A stretch of 32,613 nt of DNA from Verrucomicrobiota bacterium (GCA_034440155.1 JAWXBN010000010.1:1-32613), one strand, 5' to 3'; shown: positions 17,715 to 26,780, counted from the stretch's first letter. Notes: generated by a model from the letters alone, not told the origin. Made by a program: numbers and translations.

Positions 17715-19454
17715 CTATAATTCCATTTTTCCAGCTTTTTTCAAGGCCAAGGAAAGTGGAAGTAAAATCGAGATAATACTCAGGAAGATCATTATTGTCA
17801 TCCCGATGATTCGTAGTGTCGAATAGGAGTAGCCAGCGCCGTTTGTCATGGCCTTTCCGATGGCTTCCATTTGTGAGGGGATAGCAAGGGAGGCGATGCA
17901 CACAATCACGTAAATAAAGGTGAGAACCAGGCAAAGTGTTCCCCCGAAACCCGAAACGATCTTTGCGGGGTTATCTTCTTTGAAATTTGGGTACAGGACT
18001 CCGAGCCCGACTGACAGGCTCGATAATGCTGCGGTCATCAGGATAATGACAAGGGTGAACTGGGCAATTTGCCATGTGGGAAGACGGAGCACAAAACAGG
18101 AGATCAAGGTTAATGTCACTACAATGAGGCCGCTGCCGATGACACTGGTCCAGAATTTTTGCCAGATGACCCCTTTGAGTCCGATGGGGGAGAGTCCCAC
18201 CAACCAGAGACGGCGTCCTTCCAGGCTGAATTGAGGGAAAACAAACCGTGTGGTCAGGGTGCCCAAGGTCATTGAACAAGCGGCGAGATTCATGTGTGCA
18301 ATAAAATTACTCCAGAATCCGGCCTGCACATCTAAACGCATTTTTTGGAGGTTAATGACATATATTCCCATAATCCCGAAAAAGACGGCAAATTGCAGCC
18401 ATTGTTGCGGGTCACGGAAAAAGGTTTTTGCATCTTTCCAGAGGAGGGCAGAGGCCGGACGTCCCATAAAGGGTCGCACGATTGTCCGGACCAATGCTAG
18501 GGGGGTGAACCATGCATCTGCGTCTGGAGTGATTTTTCGGGAACGTGTAAAAAGACTCATCCCATAAGCGCGTGTATGGACTGTATTCCAAGCAGGGGCA
18601 TAAAGTTTGGACAGGAAAGTAAAGGATAACATCTGAAAAAAAAGGGCGTTACTCAGCAGAAGCAGGAAATAATAAGTAACAGAGATAAAGGCCCCATCCA
18701 GAGCGGAGAGTAGTCCTCGTGACAACCAATAACTCGGCCAGAGCGGATGAGTCAGGAAGCGGGTATTATCCAGTAATTGGCTCATGATATTGGTTGTTTT
18801 AAGGGTGTCCTGGTCGAGTGTGGGTGCTGTAAAAGCATGATAAATAAAGGACAAAGATATGATGGCCAGCGTGGACAAAAATAGAGCCAAAAGCCATCTG
18901 TGCCGGGTCAGCCATACAAAGATAAACAGGGAAACGATCCCAAATACGCCACACAAGAAAACAAACGTAAGAAGGAAAAAAGGTAGAATTACATAATAGC
19001 CCCAAGTGGCGGAGTAAACATTTCCATAAGCAGCCATGAGTGGGATAATCAGGAAAATAAATGCCCAAGCTGCCAAGACCAATGCTTCGATCGACTTATA
19101 ACGGAAAAGGACACGGTGATCGACGGGGTGGGGATAAAGCCAAATGGTTTCTTTATTCCGGAAAAGGGTCGTATAACCAATCACAGCCGTACTGATCACA
19201 AGCATGATCATAAGTGCTCCAAAAGTAATAAATACCATTCTTTCTAGAACGATGGTGCCGACGAGGGGAAATTGTTTATGAAGATAATTGAGTGAACGAT
19301 ATGCAAGAAAATAAGCTCCCGCCAGGTATAGAAGGCAAAAAGAGCTGATAACGCTGGCCATAAGCTTGGATGAATGGAAAAGCTCATGAATCTGGCGCGA
19401 CACCAAAAACTTATTCGTCCTCATGAGGAGCTTGAAAAATAGGATTGTTTCCAT
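17715..19454 (-). CDS. Large multi-pass ABC-exporter-like membrane protein
   Basis: The 579-residue protein has about twelve hydrophobic segments in two halves, with a cytoplasmic stretch at about 300-345 containing RPFMGRPASALLWKDAKTF. That LLWKDAK-type phrase, preceding a run of membrane segments with GRRLWLVGLSPI, is typical of ABC-2 permeases and the putative ABC-exporter family. The family call is moderate. It has no ATPase partner on its own strand. The nearest ATPase gene (21644) belongs to another unit in the opposite direction. It is convergent with the IscA-type gene and divergent from the cNMP-binding gene. It could pair with an ATPase encoded elsewhere. Confidence 0.7.
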   Translation of the reverse strand: METILFFKLLMRTNKFLVSRQIHELFHSSKLMASVISSFCLLYLAGAYFLAYRSLNYLHKQFPLVGTIVLERMVFITFGALMIMLVISTAVIGYTTLFRNKETIWLYPHPVDHRVLFRYKSIEALVLAAWAFIFLIIPLMAAYGNVYSATWGYYVILPFFLLTFVFLCGVFGIVSLFIFVWLTRHRWLLALFLSTLAIISLSFIYHAFTAPTLDQDTLKTTNIMSQLLDNTRFLTHPLWPSYWLSRGLLSALDGAFISVTYYFLLLLSNALFFQMLSFTFLSKLYAPAWNTVHTRAYGMSLFTRSRKITPDADAWFTPLALVRTIVRPFMGRPASALLWKDAKTFFRDPQQWLQFAVFFGIMGIYVINLQKMRLDVQAGFWSNFIAHMNLAACSMTLGTLTTRFVFPQFSLEGRRLWLVGLSPIGLKGVIWQKFWTSVIGSGLIVVTLTLISCFVLRLPTWQIAQFTLVIILMTAALSSLSVGLGVLYPNFKEDNPAKIVSGFGGTLCLVLTFIYVIVCIASLAIPSQMEAIGKAMTNGAGYSYSTLRIIGMTIMIFLSIISILLPLSLALKKAGKMEL

Positions 19455-19547
19455 GAATCACCCATAGCAAAGACCAATTCAGGATTATTTACAAAAACAA
19501 TTAAAAAACTTTGTCACTTTTCAGATTTTCGGTTAAGTAAGGGGCCT

Positions 19548-20546
19548 ATGTCAGCTGTAATTCATCGAAGGGATTTTTTCTCTTTTTGCACATCGCTAGA
19601 CTTGAATAAGCGACGGATGCTTGGACAATTGTCCAAAGTCATACATTTCCCCCCTAATGTGCTTATCTTTAAGCAGAATGAACCCAGTGATGCATTGTAT
19701 ATTATTAATAAGGGTGTCGTCGAAGTTTATATCGAAAGCCAGGACGGAAAACGTAAACAATCCCTCGGGTACCTCTCCCGCGGTGACTGTCTGGGTGAAA
19801 TCGGAATCCTCACCGGTGCGACCCGTTCCGGGAATGCCCGCACTTGTGAAGCTTGTAGCCTTCAATATTTTTCGGAGGAAAATTTTTATAAGATGATCGA
19901 GGTGGTCCCAAGCTTTTTCCATTATCTCTCGACACTTTTGGCTGAACGGCTCCGCAAGACTTCCCACATGGCTTTGATGAATAGTAACTGCTTGGAGCTG
20001 AGCGGAAACTTGGCAAATTTCGATCTGGTCACGCTTTTCCAAACGATCGAACACAGTTCAAAGACAGGTGAACTCAAGATTTTTGATGCAAACTCCAACG
20101 AGATGGGGAAATTCTTCTTCAGCAAAGGTACTCCAAACCATGCAAGGTTCGGTCGACTTACCGGGATCCAAGCGGTTTGGCAGCTTTTTCTCATGCCTGA
20201 TTTAGAGGGGAATTTTGCTTTTTATGTTACGGATAGTTCTCTGGACCATGATGCAGTCATTGAGAACCAGTATTCTACGACAGAAATCCTGATGAATGCG
20301 CTCCAGATGCGTGATGAATTCCAAGAGATGTGTGCCCTCGATGAAGATTCAGAACAGCCATTTGTTCCCGTAGGGGAGAGTCTGAGTGTCGTAGATAAAA
20401 AATACGGGTTTGTCCAAGAAGCGATTTTTGCTTACATCAAAATTTCTCCCAAAACAGTTAAACAACTTTGTGACGAATTACTTTTTTGCCATTATTATAT
20501 TTACTCCGCGGTACAGAGGCTGGTAGAGACTGGTCAAATCAAATAA
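19548..20546 (+). CDS. Cyclic-nucleotide-binding, DUF4388 (PATAN) and winged-helix-like regulator
   Basis: Three parts can be seen in 332 residues. Residues about 25-135 form a cNMP-binding barrel with NEPSDALYIINKGVVEVYI and the phosphate-cassette-like GEIGILTGATRSGNA. Residues about 148-245 match DUF4388: LSGNLANFDLVTLFQTIEHS, then TGELKIFD and FFFSKGTPNHARFGRLTG. The last 50 residues (SPKTVKQLCDELLFCHYYIY, then SAVQRLVETGQIK) look like a winged-helix unit. DUF4388 proteins are generally tied to second-messenger signalling and gliding or type IV pilus control. What this one senses or binds is unknown. AAGGGG precedes the ATG. The next gene starts 43 bp downstream. Confidence 0.82.
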   Translation: MSAVIHRRDFFSFCTSLDLNKRRMLGQLSKVIHFPPNVLIFKQNEPSDALYIINKGVVEVYIESQDGKRKQSLGYLSRGDCLGEIGILTGATRSGNARTCEACSLQYFSEENFYKMIEVVPSFFHYLSTLLAERLRKTSHMALMNSNCLELSGNLANFDLVTLFQTIEHSSKTGELKIFDANSNEMGKFFFSKGTPNHARFGRLTGIQAVWQLFLMPDLEGNFAFYVTDSSLDHDAVIENQYSTTEILMNALQMRDEFQEMCALDEDSEQPFVPVGESLSVVDKKYGFVQEAIFAYIKISPKTVKQLCDELLFCHYYIYSAVQRLVETGQIK

Positions 20547-20589
20547 CTGACGATAAAATCGCTCCCACTTCCAAGAAAGGCAGGTATCC

Positions 20590-21480
20590 ATGTCCCGTAA
20601 AGTCAAAGTAGCCGTAATGCAGACACATGCCTCACCTGATCCCCGGGATAATTTAAAACGCCATTTGGCCTTGGCAGAAAAAGCGGCTAAAGCGGGGGCG
20701 CAAATCATTTGTACCCAAGAGATGTTTACGACCCAGTATTTCTGCCAGGAGGAAAATCATAAATATTTTGAGTTTGCCGAAGGTATCCCTGACGGGCCGA
20801 GTACTAAAGCTTTTTGTGAACTGGCGGCTCAATACAAAGTCGTGATTGTCGCCGCCCTTTTTGAGAAACGGGCTGCTGGCGTGTATCATAATACCGCCGC
20901 TATTATTGATGCAGATGGCACCTATCTCGGGAAGTACCGCAAAATGCATATACCCGACGACCCACTTTTCTACGAGAAATTCTATTTCACCCCTGGGGAT
21001 CTCGGATTCAAAGCTTGGCAAACAAAGTACGGTAAAATAGGGGTTCTGATTTGTTGGGATCAATGGTATCCAGAAGGGGCCCGCCTGACCGCTATGCAAG
21101 GGGCGGAAATTCTTTTTTACCCGACGGCGATCGGCTGGCACCCCAGCGAAAAAGCTCAGTATGGGAAAGCCCATCATTCTTCTTGGGAAACTATCCAGCG
21201 TTCCCATGCCATAGCAAATGGTTGTTATGTCGCAGCAGCAAATCGGATCGGCCACGAATATATCGAGGGTGTCGGTGGGGATGGGTTGGAGTTCTGGGGG
21301 CAAAGTTTTATTACTGATACCAGTGGACAGATTTTGCAGAAGGCGAGTATTGATCAAGAGGAAATCATCATTCAGGAGCTCGACCTGGATACAGTGGACA
21401 CCGTCCGCACTCATTGGCCATTCCTCCGTGACCGTCGCATTGATGCCTACGGTGACCTGACAAAACGTTTAATTGATTAG
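20590..21480 (+). CDS. aguB: N-carbamoylputrescine amidase
   Basis: This nitrilase-superfamily enzyme hydrolyses N-carbamoylputrescine to putrescine, ammonia and CO2, the second step of the agmatine deiminase route. The 296 residues carry the full triad: Glu44 (TQEMF), Lys118 (YRKMHIP) and Cys155 (ICWDQWYPE). Wording such as QYFCQEENHKYFEFAEGIPD and YEKFYFTPGD is specific to the AguB clade rather than general nitrilases. Its usual partner, agmatine deiminase (AguA), is not in the window. It may share a transcript with the upstream cNMP-DUF4388 gene; AGAAAGGCAGG lies just before the start codon. Confidence 0.95.
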   Translation: MSRKVKVAVMQTHASPDPRDNLKRHLALAEKAAKAGAQIICTQEMFTTQYFCQEENHKYFEFAEGIPDGPSTKAFCELAAQYKVVIVAALFEKRAAGVYHNTAAIIDADGTYLGKYRKMHIPDDPLFYEKFYFTPGDLGFKAWQTKYGKIGVLICWDQWYPEGARLTAMQGAEILFYPTAIGWHPSEKAQYGKAHHSSWETIQRSHAIANGCYVAAANRIGHEYIEGVGGDGLEFWGQSFITDTSGQILQKASIDQEEIIIQELDLDTVDTVRTHWPFLRDRRIDAYGDLTKRLID

Positions 21481-21574
21481 ATGATAGACGATATTTTGGT
21501 TTTTACTCATGAGTGAGTAGTCATGGAGGGGATATTCGCCAGCAAATTCCTACGAGTCTTTGTTGTTTTGCCGG

Positions 21575-21593
21575 AACAAATAAATTATTTGTT
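21575..21593. promoter_or_regulatory. Perfect 19-bp AT-rich palindrome upstream of ABC operon
   Basis: AACAAATAA-A-TTATTTGTT is a perfect inverted repeat with 9-bp arms around a single A, 51 bp before the ATPase start. A second dyad (AGATCAG, 8-nt loop, CTGATCT) follows at 21603-21624. Together they fill most of the spacer and suggest an operator or a 5' leader structure for the operon. No T run follows, so a terminator is less likely. Confidence 0.5.
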
Positions 21594-21643
21594 TGTTATA
21601 AAAGATCAGGCAATATGCTGATCTGTAATTTAAAGGGATTATT

Positions 21644-22507
21644 ATGTCTGATGCAGTAGAGATCAAACAATTAACAAAAAAATTCAAGCTCGGATGGCGC
21701 AGGGGAACCATGACAGCCGTGTCGAATCTTGATTTGACTGTGTCTCAAGGTCAGGTATTTGGCCTATTAGGTCCGAATGGATCAGGCAAAAGCACGACAA
21801 TTAAAATCCTACTTGGGTTAGTATCCCCGACGAGTGGGTCGGCGTCTATTTTTGGGCAACCTTGTCATAAGGTTGAGACACACCGATTAATCGGTTATTT
21901 ACCGGAAAATCCCTATTTTTATCATTACCTGACTGGGTATGAGACTCTCCAGTTTTTTGGTAAATTAGCGGGATTATCCGGGAAGAAACTTAAAGACCGA
22001 TGTCAAGAGCTCCTCGAGTTGGTCGGGCTGGCTGACGGCCGTCAAAAGAGGAGGTTGAGGGGATATTCCAAAGGAATGCTTCAACGGATCGGACTGGCCC
22101 AAGCCCTTATCCATGATCCGGAAATCCTCTTTTTAGATGAACCGACGGCGGGGGTCGATCCGGTGGGGTCACGGGAAATTAGGGATATGATTCTGACACT
22201 CAAGGAGCGTGGAAAAACAATCCTGCTTTGTTCCCATTTACTCGAACAGGTACAGGAGGTCTGTGACCATATCTGCGTACTCCATTCTGGAAAAAAGATT
22301 TTGGATGGAAAAATGGAGGATCTCGCACCGGTTCATAATCGGTATTCGATTACATTTGAGGGGATTACTCCCGAGAACCTTAAAAAGATCCAAGACCAAG
22401 TAGCCCTCTTAGGCGGGAATGTGTTGGAGACAGGGCATCCAAAGACAACCTTAGAGAAACTGTTTTTAGAAGCAGTGGAAAAAGCGGGGCCTTCTTATGA
22501 AAGCTGA
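21644..22507 (+). CDS. ABC transporter ATP-binding protein (ABC-2 exporter type)
   Basis: This is the cytoplasmic motor subunit of an ABC exporter. In 287 residues, Walker A is GPNGSGKST (43-51), the Q-loop region reads YLPENP (85-90), the signature is YSKGM (141-145) and Walker B is LFLDEP (162-167), followed by AGVDP and the switch histidine in LLCSHLLEQ. The layout matches the CcmA/NatA-like group that works with ABC-2 permeases. A C-terminal extension past residue 225 is normal for the group. The stop overlaps the start of the permease gene by 11 bp, so translational coupling is likely. AAAGGGA lies 6 bp before the ATG. Confidence 0.95.
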   Translation: MSDAVEIKQLTKKFKLGWRRGTMTAVSNLDLTVSQGQVFGLLGPNGSGKSTTIKILLGLVSPTSGSASIFGQPCHKVETHRLIGYLPENPYFYHYLTGYETLQFFGKLAGLSGKKLKDRCQELLELVGLADGRQKRRLRGYSKGMLQRIGLAQALIHDPEILFLDEPTAGVDPVGSREIRDMILTLKERGKTILLCSHLLEQVQEVCDHICVLHSGKKILDGKMEDLAPVHNRYSITFEGITPENLKKIQDQVALLGGNVLETGHPKTTLEKLFLEAVEKAGPSYES

Positions 22508-23408
22508 AAAATCAAAATATCATTTATTAATGGTTTCCCCGATGAGAATCAGGGTGATTGCATTAAACACCATGACGGAGTTAATCCGGCAGAAGGTTTT
22601 AATCTTCCTCCTCCTTTTCTCCCTCGGTTTCATTTCTTCGGCAGTGATCTTCACCCAGTTCACATTTGAGGCCCAATTTAAATTTATTAAGGATTTTTGC
22701 CTGGGCGCAATGTCCCTCATGGGGATGATTTTGGCGATTGCAGGAACGGCATCCTTGATTCCGACAGAGCTTGATAACCGGACGATTTATACACTTTTGG
22801 CAAAGCCGGTTTTAAAACTTGAGTTTATCCTTGGAAAATATTTGGGGAGTGTCCTGATCCTTGTGATGGCCCTTGTCCTGATGAGTATCACATTTACGGG
22901 AGTTATTTTTTATAAGGAAAAGGAACTGGTGGGGGAATTGAGGCGAAATTATCAAGCGTCGGGGAGTCAAACCGCTGAGACACAAGCGTTTATCAGGTCA
23001 GAAGAGCAAAGGATATATAAACAGTCACGAGACCCGGAAGTCTTTAAGGCTATCCTGTTGATCTTTGTGAAAATAATATTAGTCGCAGCTATTACGATGG
23101 CCATTTCCAGTTTTTCAACGTCCATGATCTTCACTATCCTGATGAGTATTGTGGCAGTTACTATTTGCCACCTGCAATCGATTGCCCAACAAGCATGGGG
23201 AGGATCCATGGATATTGTAAAAAAGATGTTTGTCGGACTGGTCATTGTTATTTTTCCTGACCTGAATAAGTTTAATTTGGCAGATGAACTGGTGATGGGG
23301 AATTCTTTGCCATGGTCAGTGGCAATGACCACTTGCGCCTATGGTCTCGTGATGACGATTGCCTTCCTGATCGTCGCTTGGCTCTTTTTTGAATTCAGGG
23401 AGCTCTAA
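22497..23408 (+). CDS. ABC-2 type permease
   Basis: The 303-residue membrane protein has about six membrane segments. The first (about 35-55) and second (about 68-92) flank a short loop, followed by the LIPTELDNRTIYTLLAKPV motif. This ELDNRTI-LLAKPV phrase is typical of NosY/GldF-like ABC-2 permeases. A long polar loop (about 140-185) lies between the third and fourth segments. It overlaps the ATPase gene by 11 bp and is its obvious partner. An in-frame start a little downstream (residue 13 or 16) is possible. Substrate unknown. Confidence 0.88.
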   Translation: MKAEKSKYHLLMVSPMRIRVIALNTMTELIRQKVLIFLLLFSLGFISSAVIFTQFTFEAQFKFIKDFCLGAMSLMGMILAIAGTASLIPTELDNRTIYTLLAKPVLKLEFILGKYLGSVLILVMALVLMSITFTGVIFYKEKELVGELRRNYQASGSQTAETQAFIRSEEQRIYKQSRDPEVFKAILLIFVKIILVAAITMAISSFSTSMIFTILMSIVAVTICHLQSIAQQAWGGSMDIVKKMFVGLVIVIFPDLNKFNLADELVMGNSLPWSVAMTTCAYGLVMTIAFLIVAWLFFEFREL

Positions 23409-23426
23409 TATAGATATCATTTTTCT

Positions 23427-24206
23427 ATGACACTCACTGAAAGAATTTATCTGCGGAAAAAGTCATTTATTACAGGGGTGCTCCTTGTTATTATGTTTTT
23501 CTGCATAAAAATGTCCTTAGAAAATCGTCTAACAAAAGAATATCAGTCGTTGGGTTTTGGGAATATATCATCACTCCTGAGTGTCCGTGAGAAAATTAGC
23601 CAGTATATGTTCGTGGCTCTTATGGGGGGATTCCGGAATGTAGTAGCAAATCTCTTATGGATATCCGCCCATAACGATTGGGAAAACCATCTCTGGTTCA
23701 AACAAAAAGAGAAATACCACGTGGTTAATACGCTTCAGCCGAACTCGATCTATTTTTGGGATAATGCAGCGTGGCATTTTGCTTGGAATAGCTCCTATGC
23801 TGCCTCAGTGGATCCGATGGAACCTAAGGAAGCTGTCCGGAAGAAAAATCAAAAGGAGTGGTTTGATCTCGGGGAAGAAACCCTGAAGAAGGGGATCGAG
23901 CACAATTCCCAGAGTTGGGAGCTTTACTCCGGTATGGGTCGGTTACTCTCGGATAAGCAGAAAAGGCCATTAGAAGCGGCTGTGTATTACCAAAAAGCAT
24001 CAGAATTACCCGATGGCCCACTTTATTTAAAGAGGCAAGTAGCTTTTAAGTTATTGGATGGGGGGAATGACCAGGAGGCCTACGAACTCATGAAAAAGCT
24101 GTGGTTGGAGGATCCTAATAACCAAGTGCCCACTTTCAAGAAGAGAATTCCGGAGTTGGAAGAAAAACTTAAGATTCCAAAGGGAAAAAGATTATTTGCG
24201 CAGTAA
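23427..24206 (+). CDS. Membrane-anchored TPR-like protein linked to the ABC exporter
   Basis: I do not recognise a named family. The 259-residue protein has one N-terminal membrane anchor (about 13-29). The rest is soluble, aromatic-rich and helical (NLLWISAHNDWENHLWFKQ, then NTLQPNSIYFWDNAAWHFAW). The segment at about 150-230 has the spacing of tetratricopeptide repeats (WELYSGMGRLLSDKQ, then AAVYYQKASELPDGP, then AYELMKKLWLEDPNN). It begins 18 bp after the permease gene and is most likely part of the same operon and machine. A role as a periplasmic adaptor or scaffold is inference. The gene for the metallophosphoesterase follows 26 bp later. Confidence 0.7.
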   Translation: MTLTERIYLRKKSFITGVLLVIMFFCIKMSLENRLTKEYQSLGFGNISSLLSVREKISQYMFVALMGGFRNVVANLLWISAHNDWENHLWFKQKEKYHVVNTLQPNSIYFWDNAAWHFAWNSSYAASVDPMEPKEAVRKKNQKEWFDLGEETLKKGIEHNSQSWELYSGMGRLLSDKQKRPLEAAVYYQKASELPDGPLYLKRQVAFKLLDGGNDQEAYELMKKLWLEDPNNQVPTFKKRIPELEEKLKIPKGKRLFAQ

Positions 24207-24232
24207 CGCGTTATTGCTAGTATAAGGAAACG

Positions 24233-24955
24233 ATGAGATACGCAATATTTGGGGATATACATGCCAATCTTGAAGCTTTAGAGGCCGTGATGGCTGATGC
24301 CAAGGCTTCCCGAGTCACCCATCATTGCTGCTTGGGTGATGTGGTGGGGTACAATGCCAATCCCCGCGAGTGCCTAGAAATCGTCAGGAATATGAATTGC
24401 CCTGTCGTCAAAGGTAACCATGACGAACAAGCCAGTAATGATGATGATTTTGAGGGGATCAACCCCTTGGCCAGTTTTGCCATGCAGTGGACAAGGGATC
24501 AACTAAACGCGGACGAGAAGCAATACCTGCGCGATTTAAAGATGGTTCGCCAAGTCGGTGCCTTTACCATTGTCCATGCCACCTTGGACACTCCCCACCG
24601 TTGGGGATATGTCTTTGACCAGCTTGCTGCCGCCGCGAGTTTCAGTTACCAGAATACTTCCCTCTGTTTTTTCGGTCATACCCATGTGCCTTTGGCATTC
24701 ACCCGGGATATGTCCGTCCATGGTGGCCCTTATGATACAGTCCGTATGGAGCTTGGGAAAAAATATTTCATTAATGTCGGTAGTGTCGGACAACCCCGCG
24801 ACGGTAATCCTAAAGCCTCCTATGCCATTTATGATACCGTGACGCAATTGGTCCAGCTAAGGCGTATTGATTATAATATCGAATTGACCCAGCAGAAGAT
24901 CCTCGATGCGGGCTTGCCAAAGCGTTTAGCGGAAAGATTAACTGTGGGAAAATAG
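24233..24955 (+). CDS. Metallophosphoesterase (YfcE/MJ0936-like)
   Basis: This is a calcineurin-like phosphoesterase with all metal-binding motifs present in 240 residues: GDIHANLEAL near residue 7, GDVVGYNANP near 37, KGNHDEQ near 62 and GHTHVP near 150. The protein lacks a signal peptide, so it is cytoplasmic. Members of this group act on phosphodiesters, dinucleotide polyphosphates or phosphoprotein targets; the natural substrate cannot be inferred. It follows the ABC unit closely and could be co-transcribed with it. Confidence 0.9.
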   Translation: MRYAIFGDIHANLEALEAVMADAKASRVTHHCCLGDVVGYNANPRECLEIVRNMNCPVVKGNHDEQASNDDDFEGINPLASFAMQWTRDQLNADEKQYLRDLKMVRQVGAFTIVHATLDTPHRWGYVFDQLAAAASFSYQNTSLCFFGHTHVPLAFTRDMSVHGGPYDTVRMELGKKYFINVGSVGQPRDGNPKASYAIYDTVTQLVQLRRIDYNIELTQQKILDAGLPKRLAERLTVGK

Positions 24956-25006
24956 GTTAAAACCTGTTTTTGCCTGTCTAATCAATAGATTTCCCCGGAG
25001 AAATTC

Positions 25007-25999
25007 GTGAAGATTCTGATCATTAAACCGAGTTCATTCGGGGATATTATCCATGCTCTCCCGCTTGTTGATTCACTCAAAAAGAATCTTCCCAGTGCCC
25101 ATATCCACTGGCTCACAAATACCGTTTATTCATCTTTTCTCAGGCATTGCCCCCTTGTAGATAGGACGCTTGATTTTGACCGTAAAAAGGCGAGTCCATT
25201 CCGTAATCCCGCACTCTTCACAAAGTTTCTATTCCGGACTATTCCATTTGAAGAATATGATCTGGTTATTGATATCCAGTGTTTACTCAGAAGCGGCCTT
25301 TTCACTTGGGCATCGAGGGGCAAACGCAAGCTGGGCCTCCAAGATGGACGGGAGGGGTGCAAATTGTTCTATCAGGATATTGTCCGGTGGTCCCCAGGAA
25401 AAATGCATGCCATCGACCGTTACTTGAAAGTCATTGACCATTTGGGGCTAAAACAAATGCCCGTTGAATACCCCCTAAAATTAACACCGGGTATTCCTGA
25501 TAAACTTTTGGGCAAATTGCCCGGTGAATTTATCGTGATGAATCCTTTTTCACGCGGTGATTATAAACGCTGGCGTTTGAGTGGGTTCGCTGCGGTCATC
25601 AAACAGATGCCGGATGTGAAGTTTGTTTTGATCGGGGAAGAGTCCAGTCTCAGGGAAAGCCTTTCCCTTGAGTCGCCCAATGTCACGAATGTGGTCGGAC
25701 AAACTGGACTCATTGAGCTAGCCAAAATCATCCAGGCGGGAAAATTACTCCTGACAAATGACTCAGGACCCATGCATTTGGCTGTGGCACTCGGGAAACC
25801 GTTGATTGCCCTTTTTGGTGCATCCGATCCTGTTTTGACGGGGCCTTATGGTTATCCACCGGAATCGGTCATCCGTTTTGAACCCGGTGAATCCCTAGCT
25901 GAATGTCCATCAGGTGGGATTAATGCCCATCGTACAGCATTTTCCGACCGGGTCGTCGAGGCTTTGCGTGCCCAGATCAATACCAAAATCGGGGCGTGA
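25007..25999 (+). CDS. Glycosyltransferase family 9 (heptosyltransferase-like)
   Basis: GT9 enzymes such as WaaC and WaaF add heptose to the lipopolysaccharide core at the inner face of the cytoplasmic membrane. The 330-residue protein opens KILIIKPSSFGDIIHALPL, the family signature. It ends with the sugar-nucleotide site (LLTNDSGPMHLAVALGKPL, then ALFGASDPVLTGPYG). The middle contains VMNPFSRGDYKRW. The start is a GTG at 25007, with GGAG 6 bp upstream. WaaC is the closest in style, but the donor sugar is not certain, so I leave the symbol blank. It stands 51 bp after the phosphoesterase gene. Confidence 0.9.
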   Translation: MKILIIKPSSFGDIIHALPLVDSLKKNLPSAHIHWLTNTVYSSFLRHCPLVDRTLDFDRKKASPFRNPALFTKFLFRTIPFEEYDLVIDIQCLLRSGLFTWASRGKRKLGLQDGREGCKLFYQDIVRWSPGKMHAIDRYLKVIDHLGLKQMPVEYPLKLTPGIPDKLLGKLPGEFIVMNPFSRGDYKRWRLSGFAAVIKQMPDVKFVLIGEESSLRESLSLESPNVTNVVGQTGLIELAKIIQAGKLLLTNDSGPMHLAVALGKPLIALFGASDPVLTGPYGYPPESVIRFEPGESLAECPSGGINAHRTAFSDRVVEALRAQINTKIGA

Positions 26000-26054
26000 C
26001 ATTCTTCTCGGCAGTATTTTTGATTAACAAAATTTAAACAGGAGAAAATGAATC

Positions 26055-26780
26055 ATGTTCGGAGAAATTAAGAATACACAAGGTGAAAAACTCGATTACA
26101 TCTACCACAAGGGTGGTGAACTGAAGCAAATTGTTGTGATCGGCCATGGTGTCACAGGGAATAAAGACCGTCCCTTTGTTGTGGCTCTCGCTGAAGCTCT
26201 CGAAAAGTCAGGGGTGAATGTCTTGCGTTTCTCATTTAGTGGGAATGGCGACTCAGAAGGGAAATTTACGGACTCAACCATCTCCAAGGAGGTCGAGGAC
26301 CTCGGGGCAGTTCTGGATACACTTTCAGGATACGAAATTCTTTATGTCGGGCATAGTATGGGAGGTGCGGTGGGAGTTTTGCGTACCAGCCAAGATAATA
26401 GGATTAATGCCTTAGTTTCCCTTTCCGGAATGGTGGATACGGCGGAATTCTATAAACGGGAATTTGGCATGCTCAAGGCGGGGGAAGGTTTTATGTGGGA
26501 TGAGGAGACTTGTCCGCTTTCCCAAGCTTATGTCGATGACATGCTCCAAATCGGTAATGTCCTGGCACAAGGCGCCAAAATCAAAGTACCATGGCTCCTC
26601 GTCCACGGGACAGAAGATGATGTCGTCCCCATTAAGGATTCAGAAGACATTTTTGCAAAGGCTCATGAACCAAAGGAACTCTTTACGATCCCGGGTTCTA
26701 ACCACGTTTTTTCAAATGAACACACAGCCCCGATGATCGAGAAGGTGGTTCCGTGGGTGAAAAAGCAATTTGCTCATTAA
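26055..26780 (+). CDS. Alpha/beta hydrolase
   Basis: The 241-residue cytoplasmic protein has the standard triad: nucleophile Ser in VGHSMGGAVG (about 103), Asp in HGTEDDVVP (about 195) and His in PGSNHVFS (about 222). HGVTGNKDRPF supplies the oxyanion region. This fits a small esterase or serine aminopeptidase-like hydrolase; the substrate is unknown. The ATG at 26055 is preceded by AGGAGA at a good distance; a nearby ATG at 26048 is out of frame. The last codons contain one copy of the dispersed 9-bp word (26765-26773) and a strong terminator follows. Confidence 0.92.
   Translation: MFGEIKNTQGEKLDYIYHKGGELKQIVVIGHGVTGNKDRPFVVALAEALEKSGVNVLRFSFSGNGDSEGKFTDSTISKEVEDLGAVLDTLSGYEILYVGHSMGGAVGVLRTSQDNRINALVSLSGMVDTAEFYKREFGMLKAGEGFMWDEETCPLSQAYVDDMLQIGNVLAQGAKIKVPWLLVHGTEDDVVPIKDSEDIFAKAHEPKELFTIPGSNHVFSNEHTAPMIEKVVPWVKKQFAH

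Noticed and set aside
20653-21414. 253-codon frame on the minus strand opposite aguB
   Set aside because: It lies wholly opposite a gene with a full catalytic triad, and its product resembles no family.
24954-24970. Possible terminator after the metallophosphoesterase
   Set aside because: AGGTT/AACCT leaves a 2-nt loop; the effective stem is four pairs and too weak.
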